Below, in pieces: positions 20,010 through 30,240 of a stretch of DNA of 64,000 nucleotides. A program made the position numbers and the translations under genes. The notes below the pieces were generated by a model. That model was given only the letters and a program-made list of their open reading frames with translations, ran no database searches and was not told the origin of the DNA. This stretch comes from Dactylosporangium aurantiacum (lineage in GTDB: Bacteria > Actinomycetota > Actinomycetes > Mycobacteriales > Micromonosporaceae), in the NCBI RefSeq assembly GCF_000716715.1, contig NZ_JNYJ01000023.1, positions 94,001-158,000 of the forward strand, read 5' to 3'. Position 1 is the first letter of the stretch; each line of letters begins with the position of its first letter.

Positions 20010-23000
20010 ATGGCCGACGTGCCGGCAGCACCGAGCGGTGACAGACAGCGATGGTGGGCGGCGTGGTTGGCGTGGCTGCGGCGACGACCGCGGCCACCGG
20101 TCCGTCGCGGCACCGTGTCCGCCGTAGCTGTGGCGGTGGTCGTGTCCGCCGGCGGTGTCCTGGTCGCCTCGTCCGGACCCGACCGCGGGGAACGGCCGGA
20201 GCCGCAGCGGGACCGTGCGGTCGCCGTCGTGGCCGCCGCGCCGGCGGGCGCGCCCGCCGGCGTCACCGGCCGGCCGTACCAGGCGCAGGCGGTGAGCTGG
20301 CCGGCCGCGGCCGACGGGGAGGTGTCGCTGCACGCTGGCGCCGTAGCTGATCTGGCGGCGCCTGGTGCGGCGCGCACGGTCCGGGTCGGCGGGACACCCG
20401 TCTCGGTCGGTCCTGCTGCCGGTGCCGCGGCGCCGGCCCGGGTGCGGGTACGGGTACTGGACCGGGCCGCCACCCAGCAGGCCGGGGTGGCCGGGGTGCT
20501 GCTGGCCGTCGCACGCGCCGACGGTGTGGCGAGCGCCGGCGCGGCACGCGTCAGCGTCGACTACGGCGCCTTCCGTCACGCGTACGGCGGTGACTGGGCT
20601 ACCCGGCTGCACCTGGTGCTGCTGCCCGACTGCGCGGCCACCGCGGCGCCCGGATGCGATCCGGTCGCACTGGCGTCGACCAATGACCCCCGTACCGGCA
20701 CGGTCAGCGCCGACGTGCCGCTGTCCGCCACCGATACCATGATCGCGCTGGCCGCCGGGGCGGCCGGCAGCGCCGGCGACGTGAGCGCCACGCCGCTGTC
20801 GCAGACGGCGACCTGGTCGGCCGGCGGGAACTCCGGCGGGTTCACCTGGGGTTACCCGCTGCGGACACCGCCCGGCGTGGACGGCCCGGAGCCGGAGCTG
20901 TCCCTGATGTACTCGTCGTCGTCCGTCGACGGGCTCACCGCCGCGTCGAACAACCAGCCGTCCTGGGTCGGTGAGGGCTTCAGCCTGCCGACCAACGCGA
21001 TCGAGCGCCGGTATGTGTCGTGCGGCAAGGACATGAGCGGCGGCAACAACTCGACCAAGACCGGCGACCTGTGCTGGAAGCGGGACAACGCCGTCGTGAC
21101 GCTCAACGGCGTCTCCACCGAGCTGCTGAAGGACTCCGCGGGCACCTGGCACGCGCGCACCGAGGAAGGTTGGCGCATCGAGCAACGCACCGGCGGCGTG
21201 AACGGCGACAACAACGGCGAGCACTGGGTCGTGACCACCATGGACGGCACCCAGTACTGGTTCGGCCGCAACCGGCTGCCCGGCTGGGTGTCCGGCAAGG
21301 CGGAGACCGCGTCGGTGTACACGGTCCCGGTGTTCGGCAACCACTCCGGCGAACCCTGCCACGCGAGCACGTTCGCCTCGTCGGGCTGCGACCAGGCGTG
21401 GAAGTGGAACCTCGACTACGTCGTGGACACCTTCGGCAACACGCAGTCGTTCTGGTACGCCAAGGAGAGCAACTCCTACGCCAGGGCCGGTTCCACGACG
21501 ACGCTGGCCGGTTACGTGCGCGGTGGGCGGCTGGCCCGCATCGACTACGGCACCCGCAGCGACACCGCGTACGGCAACGCGCCGGCACGGGTCGTGTTCA
21601 ACCCCGCCGACCGCTGCCTGAGCTCGTGCTACACCAACGCCAAGCCGAACCGGCCCCAGTGGCCGGACACGCCGTGGGACCAGGAGTGCACGGCGACGCC
21701 GTGCCTGGTCGGCGGGCCCAGTTTCTGGGAGACCAAGCGGCTCGCGTCGGTGCAGACCCAGGTGTGGGGCGGGTCGGCGTACCGGCCGGTGGAGACCTGG
21801 ACGCTGACCCACTCGTTCCCCGACCCCGGCGACGGCACGCGGGCCGGGCTGTTCCTCGACCGGATCAGCCACACCGGTTCGGTCGGCACGACCACCACCG
21901 TGCCGGACGTGACGTTCGGTGGCGTGCAGCTGGCCAACCGGGTCGACTCCCTCGACGGGTCGGCGCCGATGAACTGGTGGCGGCTGGCGACGGTGACCAC
22001 CGAGTCCGGTGGCGTCATCGGCGTCACCTACAAGCCGCAGGAGTGCGTCGCCGGTTCCCGGATGCCGTCGGCGCCGGAGTCGAACACGCTGCGCTGCTTC
22101 CCGGTGCGATGGACGCCGGAGGGCGCGACGTCACCGAAGACCGAGTACTTCCACAAGTACGTGGTGGACACGGTGACCGAGACCGACATGGCGCTGCCGT
22201 CCAACGCCCGTTCCGTCCGGTCGATCAGCGCCTTCCAGTACCTGGACAACCCGGCGTGGCGGTACACCGACGACGACGGGCTCGTCGACGACGCCAGCAA
22301 GACGTGGTCGGTGTGGCGCGGTTACGGCCGGGTCCGGGTCACCACCGGGGACCCGGGCGAACAGCAGCGCACCGAGACGGTGTACTTCCGTGGCATGCAC
22401 GGCGACCACCTGCCCGGCGGCACCCGGTCGGTCACCATGCCGGCCGCCGGCGGCGCCGCGGCGGTCGCCGACGAGGACGAGTACGCCGGCATGACCCGCG
22501 AGTCCATCGTCTACCTCGGCGCCACGTCCACCGAGGTGTCCGCGACGGTGACCGAACCGTGGCGCTCCGACCCGACCGCCACCCGGACCCTGGACGGGGT
22601 CACCGTCCACGCCCGGTACGTCGGTGAGGCAGCCACCCGGGTCCGCACCGCCCTCGACGGCGGCCGCGGCAACCGGACCACCGTCACCAGGTCCACCTTC
22701 GACGGGTACGGGCTGGCCACGCAGGTGGAGAGCCTCGGCGACGAGGCGGTGACCGGCGACGAGGAGTGCGCGATCACCACGTTCGTGCGCAACACCGCCA
22801 GCTGGCTGATGGAGTTCCCCAGCCGGGAACAGCGCTTCGCCACCACCTGCGCCCGGGCCCGCGGGACGGGGCTGACCGACGCGGACATCCTCGCCGACAC
22901 CTACACCAGCTACGACCAGCTGGCCCGGGGTGCCGCGCCGACGAAGGGCGCGGTCAGCAGGATCGAGCAGCTCGTCGCGTACACCCCCGCACCCGTCTAC

Positions 23001-26000
23001 CGGGTGACCGGCCGGTCCACCCACGACATCCACGGCCGTGCCGTCGAGACGTGGGACGCCCGCGGCAACCGCAGCACCGTGACGTACACGCCGGCGACCG
23101 GCGGTCCCGTCACCCGGATCGTCAACACCGACCAGGACGGCTGGCAGACCACCACCACCGTCGAACCCGCGTGGGGCAGCCTGCTGACGTCGACCGACGT
23201 CAACGGCAAGACGACCGAGGTCGCCTACGACGGGCTCGGCCGCAAGACCGAGGTGTGGCTGCCCAACCGCAGCCGGGCGGCGGGCCAGTCCGGCAACGGG
23301 CGGTTCGCGTACACCATGCGCCGCGACGCGGCCTCGGTCGTGGCCACCGAACGGCTGAACCCCGCCGGCGGCTACGTCACGACCTACGAGCTGTACGACG
23401 GGATGCTCCGGTTGCGCCAGACCCAGATACCGGAAGGCGGCACGCAGGGCGGGCGGATCATCACGGACACGACGTACGACTCCGCGGAGCGGCCGGTCAA
23501 GCAGACCAAGGGTTACGTGGCGGACGGCGCGCCCAGCGCCACCCTCGTCGCGCCGCTGTCCGACGCGCTGATCCCGGCCTGGAACAAGACCGTGTACGAC
23601 GGCGCGGGCCGCGCCGCCACCGTGATCACCTACGCCAAGGACGTCGAACTGTGGCGGTCCAGCATGGTCTACGGCGGCGACCGGACCGACATCACGCCGC
23701 CGGCCGGTGAGCCACCCACCTCCACGTGGACCGACGCGGACGGTCACACCACCAAGGTGCGCCAGTACGCCGGCGCGGTCGGATCGGCCACCTACACCGA
23801 GACCAGCTACGGGTACAACGCCAAAGGGCTGCGTGACCGGGTGACCGACTCGGCCGGCAACGTGTGGGTTACCACCTACAACCTGCTGGCGAAGCCGCTG
23901 ACGGTCGACGACCCCGACAAAGGGCTGACCCGCATGACCTACACCGCCAACGGCGACGTGGAGACGTCCACCGACGCCCGCGGCGAGGTCCTCGCGTACA
24001 CCTACGACGCGCGGGGCCGCAAGACCAGCGTGCGCGACGACACGGTCACCGGCACGAAGCGGATGGAGTGGACGTACGACACCGCCGCCCGCGGGCTGCT
24101 CACGACCGCTACCCGCTACGACAACGGCAACGCCTACACCACGACGGTCACCGGCTACAACGACCTGAGCCAGCCGACCGGCAGGTCCATCACCATCCCG
24201 GCGGTCGAGACCGGTCTGGCCGGCACGTACACCTACGTGACGACGTACAACGTGGACGGTTCACCGGCCACGACCCGGCTGCCGGCCGCCGGTGGCCTGC
24301 CCACGGAGACGCTGAAGGTCGCCTACAGCGCCACCGGCCAGCCGTCCACCCTGAAAACCGACCTGTCGGCGACCGGTGACGACGTGTTCCTCGTCAACGG
24401 CACCAGCTACACCCGCTACGGCGAGCTGGCCACCGTCGGCCGCCGGTACGACACGGGCGCCTCGCTGGACACCACCATGTACTACCAGGAGGGCACCCGG
24501 CGGCTGCAGCGGGTCCTCACCACCCGGATCACGGCGCCCGCAGTGGTGTCCGACGTCAGCTACACCTACGACAGGGCAGGCAACGTCCTGGGTATCGCCG
24601 ACACCCCGGCCGGTGGCACCGCCGACACGCAGTGTTTCGGCTACGACTATCTGCGCCGGCTGACCGAGGCGTGGACACCCGGCGGCGGCGACTGCGCCGC
24701 GACACGGTCCCAGGCCGCGTTGGGTGGCCCCGCACCGTACTGGCACTCGTACAGCTACGACACGGTCGGCAACCGTCGCACGTCCACCGAGCGCACGGTG
24801 ACGACGAGCAGGTCCCGCACGTACGCGTACCCGGCCGCCGGCGCGGACGGACCGCACACGCTGTCCTCGGTGACCACCGGCGGCGGTGGCACGGTCAGTT
24901 ACGGCTACGACCCGGCCGGCAACACCGTGAACCGTCCGGCGCCCGCGGGCGGCAGCCAGGTGCTGGCGTGGACCGCCGAGGGCAACCTCGCCTCGGTCAC
25001 CGACGGCGCCGGCCAGACGTCCTACCTGTACGACGCCGACGGTGCCCGGTTGATCAGCCGGGCACCGGGGAAGAAGACCCTGTACCTGCCCAACCAGGAG
25101 GTGACCTACGCGACCGGGACCGCCACGAAGACCGCCAGCCGGTACTACGTCCACGCCGGCCAGCTCATCGGGGTGCGGGACAAGGCAGGCCTGACCTGGA
25201 TGATCGGTGACCACCAGGGCACGACGACGGCGGCGGTCACCGAGGCCGGCCAGGCGGTCACCAGGCGGCGCACGACCCCGTTCGGTGAGGACCGGGGCAC
25301 CGCGGTCGCCTGGCCCGACGACAAGGGCCTGGTCGGCGGGGTCCGCGACGGCACCGGCCTGACCCACATCGGGGCCCGGGAGTACGACGCCGGCATCGGG
25401 CGGTTCATCAGCGTGGACCCGATCATGGACGCCGAGGACTCCCAGCAGATGCACGGGTACGCGTACAGCAACTCCTCGCCCGTCACCTTCAGCGACCCGG
25501 ACGGGAAGATCATCGTCGGCGACGACCGGGGCCTGCTGGTCGAGCGCAAGCACTCCTGGGGCTTCGAGATCATCGACCGGCGCCGGCCTTCTGGCGGCGG
25601 CGGCAGCGGGTCCAGGTTCTTCGCGCCGCAGTTCCCCACCTGCCGGGGCTGCGCCTCCATCAGCGGGACGAACAAACCCTGGCGCCCCAAGGTCCAGCGC
25701 TTCTACTACCCGGTCAAGAAGCCCGCGCCGCGCACGTGCACCTCGTACACCGGCGGATACCCGGTGTCGTGCTCCACCGCGTGGAAGCAGTACATGAAGA
25801 TCGCCGGGCCGACGCTGAAAGCGATCCGGCAGTGCGAGGAGAGCAACGCCAGCCGCCGGGGACCGTGCAACCGCGATCTCGTGCGGGAGGTGCGCGTCAA
25901 CGGCGAGTACAAGTTCCTGCCGAAGAACCCGCTGCCGTCCAGGCCGGAGTACGACGAGTTCGGCATGCCGTACGGCGAGGGCAAGAGCGAGGAACGCAAG

Positions 26001-26333
26001 GGCGGCGGCCGCGTCTTCCTGAGCATCAGCATGTGCAGCGGGTTCCTCTGCGTCGGCTTCAACTTCACCACCGACGGCCCGCAGGTGACGACCGGCACCG
26101 GTGGACGGTTCGGCGTCTCGGCGGGCGTCGGCTACACCTCCGCACCGGCCCGGGACCAGTCGGCGATGAGCATCGGCGGCTGTACCGTCATCGTCGTCGG
26201 CCCCTGCCTGCAGGGCGGCCAGAAGAAGGCGGAAGCCGGCGGTGGCTGGTGGGGCGGCGGTTCGGTGAACATCGGCTTCGAGATCGGCCCCTCCCTGCCG
26301 ATCAATCCCCAGTGGAGCAAGGACCTCGACTGA
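20010..26333 (+). CDS. RHS/YD-repeat protein with unique C-terminal region
   Basis: This 2107-residue secreted protein starts MADVPAAPSGDRQ with GGAGGGAG about six bases upstream. A single membrane or signal segment (about 38-58) is followed by a large region of YD repeats such as YTYDARGRKTS and YDTVGNRRTS. The RHS-associated core (about 1715-1830) contains GAREYDAGIGRFISVDP and YAYSNSSPVTFSDPDG. RHS shells encapsulate a C-terminal toxin or effector. The 276 residues after the DPDG boundary are unlike the core, cysteine- and glycine-rich (CRGC, SCSTAWKQYM, MCSGFLCVGF), and I recognise no nuclease or other toxin motif. No immunity gene follows: the next gene is a convergent SARP beyond a terminator. 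Confidence 0.9.
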   Translation: MADVPAAPSGDRQRWWAAWLAWLRRRPRPPVRRGTVSAVAVAVVVSAGGVLVASSGPDRGERPEPQRDRAVAVVAAAPAGAPAGVTGRPYQAQAVSWPAAADGEVSLHAGAVADLAAPGAARTVRVGGTPVSVGPAAGAAAPARVRVRVLDRAATQQAGVAGVLLAVARADGVASAGAARVSVDYGAFRHAYGGDWATRLHLVLLPDCAATAAPGCDPVALASTNDPRTGTVSADVPLSATDTMIALAAGAAGSAGDVSATPLSQTATWSAGGNSGGFTWGYPLRTPPGVDGPEPELSLMYSSSSVDGLTAASNNQPSWVGEGFSLPTNAIERRYVSCGKDMSGGNNSTKTGDLCWKRDNAVVTLNGVSTELLKDSAGTWHARTEEGWRIEQRTGGVNGDNNGEHWVVTTMDGTQYWFGRNRLPGWVSGKAETASVYTVPVFGNHSGEPCHASTFASSGCDQAWKWNLDYVVDTFGNTQSFWYAKESNSYARAGSTTTLAGYVRGGRLARIDYGTRSDTAYGNAPARVVFNPADRCLSSCYTNAKPNRPQWPDTPWDQECTATPCLVGGPSFWETKRLASVQTQVWGGSAYRPVETWTLTHSFPDPGDGTRAGLFLDRISHTGSVGTTTTVPDVTFGGVQLANRVDSLDGSAPMNWWRLATVTTESGGVIGVTYKPQECVAGSRMPSAPESNTLRCFPVRWTPEGATSPKTEYFHKYVVDTVTETDMALPSNARSVRSISAFQYLDNPAWRYTDDDGLVDDASKTWSVWRGYGRVRVTTGDPGEQQRTETVYFRGMHGDHLPGGTRSVTMPAAGGAAAVADEDEYAGMTRESIVYLGATSTEVSATVTEPWRSDPTATRTLDGVTVHARYVGEAATRVRTALDGGRGNRTTVTRSTFDGYGLATQVESLGDEAVTGDEECAITTFVRNTASWLMEFPSREQRFATTCARARGTGLTDADILADTYTSYDQLARGAAPTKGAVSRIEQLVAYTPAPVYRVTGRSTHDIHGRAVETWDARGNRSTVTYTPATGGPVTRIVNTDQDGWQTTTTVEPAWGSLLTSTDVNGKTTEVAYDGLGRKTEVWLPNRSRAAGQSGNGRFAYTMRRDAASVVATERLNPAGGYVTTYELYDGMLRLRQTQIPEGGTQGGRIITDTTYDSAERPVKQTKGYVADGAPSATLVAPLSDALIPAWNKTVYDGAGRAATVITYAKDVELWRSSMVYGGDRTDITPPAGEPPTSTWTDADGHTTKVRQYAGAVGSATYTETSYGYNAKGLRDRVTDSAGNVWVTTYNLLAKPLTVDDPDKGLTRMTYTANGDVETSTDARGEVLAYTYDARGRKTSVRDDTVTGTKRMEWTYDTAARGLLTTATRYDNGNAYTTTVTGYNDLSQPTGRSITIPAVETGLAGTYTYVTTYNVDGSPATTRLPAAGGLPTETLKVAYSATGQPSTLKTDLSATGDDVFLVNGTSYTRYGELATVGRRYDTGASLDTTMYYQEGTRRLQRVLTTRITAPAVVSDVSYTYDRAGNVLGIADTPAGGTADTQCFGYDYLRRLTEAWTPGGGDCAATRSQAALGGPAPYWHSYSYDTVGNRRTSTERTVTTSRSRTYAYPAAGADGPHTLSSVTTGGGGTVSYGYDPAGNTVNRPAPAGGSQVLAWTAEGNLASVTDGAGQTSYLYDADGARLISRAPGKKTLYLPNQEVTYATGTATKTASRYYVHAGQLIGVRDKAGLTWMIGDHQGTTTAAVTEAGQAVTRRRTTPFGEDRGTAVAWPDDKGLVGGVRDGTGLTHIGAREYDAGIGRFISVDPIMDAEDSQQMHGYAYSNSSPVTFSDPDGKIIVGDDRGLLVERKHSWGFEIIDRRRPSGGGGSGSRFFAPQFPTCRGCASISGTNKPWRPKVQRFYYPVKKPAPRTCTSYTGGYPVSCSTAWKQYMKIAGPTLKAIRQCEESNASRRGPCNRDLVREVRVNGEYKFLPKNPLPSRPEYDEFGMPYGEGKSEERKGGGRVFLSISMCSGFLCVGFNFTTDGPQVTTGTGGRFGVSAGVGYTSAPARDQSAMSIGGCTVIVVGPCLQGGQKKAEAGGGWWGGGSVNIGFEIGPSLPINPQWSKDLD

Positions 26334-26362
26334 CGCGAGCGTCGAGTGATCCATGCATCCAC

Positions 26363-26395
26363 CCGGAGGCGGCCGCGGATCGCGGCCGCCTCCGG
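26363..26395. terminator. 15-bp bidirectional hairpin
   Basis: CCGGAGGCGGCCGCG pairs perfectly with its complement around a GAT loop. It lies between the convergent RHS gene and the second SARP gene and can serve both. Confidence 0.7.
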
Positions 26396-26415
26396 CGCTG
26401 CCGAAGGGTGCCGGC

Positions 26416-29400
26416 TCACCGGGGAACGGACGCCACCCGAAGCTGCTTGGGCGCTGGCACGCCCAGCTCCGCGAACAGGTCGAGCGCCGCCCGCCGGTAG
26501 AGCCCGCCGTCTCGGCACGCCTCGGCGAGGATCGCGAGCGTGCCGGCCTCACCGAGGCGGTGCCCGGTCCCCCGGTGGTTGTCCAGTGCGCGGCGGGCGT
26601 GCTCGACGGCCTGGTCGGGCCGGCCGGCGTCGAGGTGGAGCCGGGCCACCGTGCTCAGCACCTGGCCTTCGAGCAGCCGGAACCCGCACCGTGCGGTGAT
26701 GTCCAGGGCCCGGCGGGCGTGGTCGAGGCCCGTCTCGTACTGCTCCAGCCGACCGTACGCGGAGGCCAGACCGGCCAGGGCGGCAGCCGACAGGTACGGG
26801 ATGTCGATCTCGTCGGCGGCGGCCAGCGCATCCCGGTACCAGCGGGCGGCGGCGTCCAGCCGGCCCTGGGCCTCGTGCACCGCCGCCAGGGCCGTGGCGG
26901 CGGACGCCTCGGCGCGGCGTTCGCCGATGTCGCGGCTGAGTTCGACGCCGGCCTCGGCGAGGTCGAACGCGCGCTCGAGGTCGCCGAGATCGGCGTGCAC
27001 CCTGGCCGTCCTGCTGAGCAGGCGTGCCTCGTGGTAGCGGCTGCCGACCCTGCGGTGGATCGCCAGGGCCCGTGCCGACAGGTCCAGTGCCCGGTCGAAG
27101 TGGCCCAGGCTGTGCTCGACGGTGCCGAGCGAGTCCATCGCCGCTGCCGCACCGCCGTCCAGGCCGGCCTGCCGGTTGAGGGTGACGGACTCGGTGAGGA
27201 TCACCGCGGCGTCGACCAGCCGCCCCATGTCGTGGTACACGTTCCCCAGGTTGATCATGACGTTCGCCGCGCTGCCCAGGTGCCCGCCGAGCCGGTACAG
27301 CTCGAGCGCCCGACGGTGCTGGCGCAGCGCGTCCGCCAACTGCCCCACCTCGTGTTGGACGAGGCCGAGGTTGCCGGTGAACGCGGCTTCGCCGTCCCGC
27401 CAGCCGGCGTGTGCCGCCAGGGCCAGCGCCTGCCGCAGGTGCCCGACGGCCGAGTCGTGCCGGCCCAGCAGGTAGTCGGCGCAGCCGAGGCCGTGCCGCA
27501 TGCTGCTCTGCCCGCCGAGGTCCGCTGCCGCCTCGGCGGCGGCGAGCCCGGCTCCGGCGACCGCCACCAGGTCGACGAGGTGCCCACCCACGACACAGTG
27601 CGGCCGGAGCCGGTCGGCCAGCAGCCAGGCCGTCTCGTGCGGGCCGCGCTCCGCGGCATGACGCACCGCGGCGACCAGGTTGTGCCGTTCGCCGTCCAGC
27701 CAGGCGAGGGCCTCGGCCGTACCGGCGAACTCCAGCCCGGGCGGCGCACCGGGCGGCAACGGCAGCAGGGTCATGTGGCCGTGCAGCAGCCGGGTGGCCC
27801 GGTCCAGCGTGTGCAGGTACCAGCTGAGCAGCCGCTGCAGCGCGGCAACCGACTCGCCGTGGCCGTCGTCGCCGGTCTCGGCGTGCTCCCTGGCGTACCG
27901 GCGCAGCAGGTCGTGGAAGGTGTACCGGTCCGCGGCGCACTCGTCGATCAGGTGGGCCGCGGCGAGCTGATCGAGCAGCGGCGCCGTCGCGGCCGGGTCC
28001 GCACCGGTCAGCGCCGCCGCGGCGGCGACCGGGACGTCGGCGCCCGGCACGAGCCCGAGCAGCCGGAACATGCGCCGGGCGGCAGGGGACACCGACCGGT
28101 AGGACAGGTCGAACGCGACGCGGACCGCCGCCTCCTCGTCACCGTCGATCGTCAGGGCGGCGAGCCGGTTGCCGGCACGCAGCTCGGTCACCTGGCCCGC
28201 GATGCTGCGGTGCGGGCGGCCGGCCAGGTTCGCCGCGGCGATCCGCAGCGCCAGGGGCAGGTAGGCGCACGCGGCCGCGAGCTCGGCGGCGGCCTCGCGT
28301 TCGGCCCGTACCCGCTGCTCGCCCAGCAGCCGCTCGAGCAGCAGCGCGGCCTCGGCCGCGGCGAGCACGTCCACCGTGACCCGATGGGCGCCGTCGAGCG
28401 CCACCAGGCCACCGAGCCGGTCCCGGCTGGTGATCAGCGCGAGGCAGCCGGGGGCGCCCGGCAGCAGCGGACGGACCTGCTCCGGCGCGCGGGCGTTGTC
28501 CAGCACGACGAGCACCCGACGCCCGGCGAGCATCGAGCGGTACAGGGCGGTCGCCTCGCCCAGCTCGACCGGGACGCGCTCGGCACCGACGCCCAGCGCA
28601 CGCAGCAGCGCTGCCAGCGCGTCGATCGGCGGCACCGGCGGCCCGGCGGCGTAGCCTCGCAGGTTCACGTACAGCTGACCGTCCGGGAACCGGTCCGCCC
28701 GCTGATGCGCCCAGTGGACCGCCAGCGCGGTCTTGCCCACCCCGGCGGTGCCGGTGATCGTGACGACTCCGTGGCCCGCGGGGCCGGCGGCCTCGGACAG
28801 CACGGTGTCCAACGCGGCGAGACCGGCCGCCTGGCCGGTGAAGGCGGCGACCGCCGGTGGTAGCTGCGCCGGCGCGGCCGCCGCCGTGCATGCGCCGTCT
28901 GACGGGCTGGCGGGCGCGTTGCCGGCGCTGCCGTGCAGGATGCTGAGGTGGACGACCTGCAGCTCGCGGCCCGGCTCGACGCCGAGCTCGTCGATCAGCC
29001 GCCGACGCGTCCTGGCGTACCGGTCCAGCGCTTCCGCGCCGCGCCCGCCGGCGTGCAGCGCCCGCATCAACGCCGCCGTCAGCGACTCATCGAGCGGATG
29101 TTCGACGGCCAGTGCGGTCAGCGGGCCGATGACCGCTGCTGGCCGGTCCCGCCGCAGCTCCACATCCGCCCAGGCCAGCGTGGCTGCCACCCGCTCACCG
29201 CACCAGCGTTGCCGGGTCCGGGCCGCCCACTCACCGGGCAGATCGGCCAGCGGCGTGCCCCGCCACAGCTGCAACGCCTCCCACAGCGCCCCGGCCCGCT
29301 GCGCGTCACTGCCGGCGTCACCCGAGGCCCCGGTGACGAGGCGGCGGAACCGGTGCACGTCGACCCGGTCGGGGTCGATCCGCAGCTCGTAACCGCCGCT

Positions 29401-29664
29401 GTGGCGGATCAGCGACGCGGGCTCGTCGCCGGGGACACTCGTCCGGCGCAGCAGCCGCCGGAGCCGGCTCACGTACGTGTACAGGGAGTTGCGCGCCTCA
29501 GCCGGCGGCTCGTCGCCCCACACCCGGTCGACGAGGTCCGGCACGGTCACGGTGAGCCCCGCGTCCGCCAGCAGGGCCGCCAGCACGATCCGTTGCTTCG
29601 CCGGACCCAGCTCCACCTCGGCACCGGCGGTGTCCAGCGTCACCGTCCCCAGCAAGTGGAACAT
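26416..29664 (-). CDS. SARP/AfsR-like regulator (BTAD, NB-ARC, TPR)
   Basis: This 1082-residue protein has the full AfsR-type layout: a winged helix (about 10-90), a BTAD (about 95-245, HPLDESLTAALMRALHAGGR), an NB-ARC ATPase with GTAGVGKTALAVHWAH and VLVVLDN, and a long TPR tail (about 680-1060) with repeats such as AANVMINLGNVYHDMGRL. The start at 29664 follows GGGGG by five bases. ATP binding and TPR-mediated contacts would control its DNA binding. I see no clear heptamer repeats upstream. It is convergent with the RHS gene, so RHS and LamG are flanked by two SARPs. Confidence 0.9.
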   Translation of the reverse strand: MFHLLGTVTLDTAGAEVELGPAKQRIVLAALLADAGLTVTVPDLVDRVWGDEPPAEARNSLYTYVSRLRRLLRRTSVPGDEPASLIRHSGGYELRIDPDRVDVHRFRRLVTGASGDAGSDAQRAGALWEALQLWRGTPLADLPGEWAARTRQRWCGERVAATLAWADVELRRDRPAAVIGPLTALAVEHPLDESLTAALMRALHAGGRGAEALDRYARTRRRLIDELGVEPGRELQVVHLSILHGSAGNAPASPSDGACTAAAAPAQLPPAVAAFTGQAAGLAALDTVLSEAAGPAGHGVVTITGTAGVGKTALAVHWAHQRADRFPDGQLYVNLRGYAAGPPVPPIDALAALLRALGVGAERVPVELGEATALYRSMLAGRRVLVVLDNARAPEQVRPLLPGAPGCLALITSRDRLGGLVALDGAHRVTVDVLAAAEAALLLERLLGEQRVRAEREAAAELAAACAYLPLALRIAAANLAGRPHRSIAGQVTELRAGNRLAALTIDGDEEAAVRVAFDLSYRSVSPAARRMFRLLGLVPGADVPVAAAAALTGADPAATAPLLDQLAAAHLIDECAADRYTFHDLLRRYAREHAETGDDGHGESVAALQRLLSWYLHTLDRATRLLHGHMTLLPLPPGAPPGLEFAGTAEALAWLDGERHNLVAAVRHAAERGPHETAWLLADRLRPHCVVGGHLVDLVAVAGAGLAAAEAAADLGGQSSMRHGLGCADYLLGRHDSAVGHLRQALALAAHAGWRDGEAAFTGNLGLVQHEVGQLADALRQHRRALELYRLGGHLGSAANVMINLGNVYHDMGRLVDAAVILTESVTLNRQAGLDGGAAAAMDSLGTVEHSLGHFDRALDLSARALAIHRRVGSRYHEARLLSRTARVHADLGDLERAFDLAEAGVELSRDIGERRAEASAATALAAVHEAQGRLDAAARWYRDALAAADEIDIPYLSAAALAGLASAYGRLEQYETGLDHARRALDITARCGFRLLEGQVLSTVARLHLDAGRPDQAVEHARRALDNHRGTGHRLGEAGTLAILAEACRDGGLYRRAALDLFAELGVPAPKQLRVASVPR

Positions 29665-30240
29665 GGTTTCCCCCGCGATCAGCGTCGGCTCGCGTCGCCG
29701 CCGATCATCGCACCGGCGTTCAGCCCGATCAAGCTTCGTCCAGGGTCGATGCGGGCCCGGTGCCGGCGGCGGGCCGGACAACCTTCGGGAGCCCCGCGGC
29801 GTGGCGGCGCTGGCGGCGGGAGCAGCTGGTCGCCGGACCCCCGGACCACCAGGACCCGCGGACCGACGCCGAGCCTCAGGACCGCCTGCGGCGCGCGTTG
29901 CGGCGACGGCGGCGATCGGTGCGTTGGCCGCCGGTGTCGTCCTGGCCTCGCCCGGCGGCGACTCCCACCACGCCGGGGACCCCCCGGTCGCTCGCCCTCG
30001 CCGCGCAGACCACGTCCCAGTCCACGTTGCACTTCAGGCAGACGCGGACGGTGTGGCCCCCGTCGCAGCTTCCGCGGCGTCCTGGACATTTGGGTACACC
30101 ACCGAACGCACCGCGCACCAGGTGCCGGTCACTGTCACCGGCGCCGTGGCCGTCAACGTCGCGACCGGTCTCATCACCCGCGTCGGTCGCAACACGTCGA
30201 CGGACGGTGGCCGGGCACCGGACGCGCCCGGCCACCGTGG
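29665..30240 (+). other. Gene-free interval with possible decayed membrane-protein gene
   Basis: No intact gene with good codon use is present. On the plus strand a charged stretch in one frame (about 29,824-29,920, with DRLRRALRRRRR) continues in another frame as AATAAIGALAAGVVLASPGG (about 29,900-29,960), as in a cytoplasmic segment followed by a membrane helix. This suggests a frameshifted remnant. The evidence is weak. The right end of the interval holds the terminator of the serine protease gene. Confidence 0.25.
30205..30237 (-). terminator. 12-bp hairpin after the serine protease gene
   Basis: GGTGGCCGGGC (30206-30216) pairs with GCCCGGCCACC (30226-30236), extended by one flanking pair, with a 9-base loop. 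It lies immediately past the stop codon of the minus-strand gene. Confidence 0.65.

Noticed and set aside
22131..23747. Long open frame antisense to the RHS gene
   Set aside because: It is a shadow of the YD-repeat coding sequence with no recognisable protein.
26353..28863. 836-codon plus-strand frame after the RHS gene as a possible immunity protein
   Set aside because: It is the antisense shadow of the second SARP gene and crosses a terminator.
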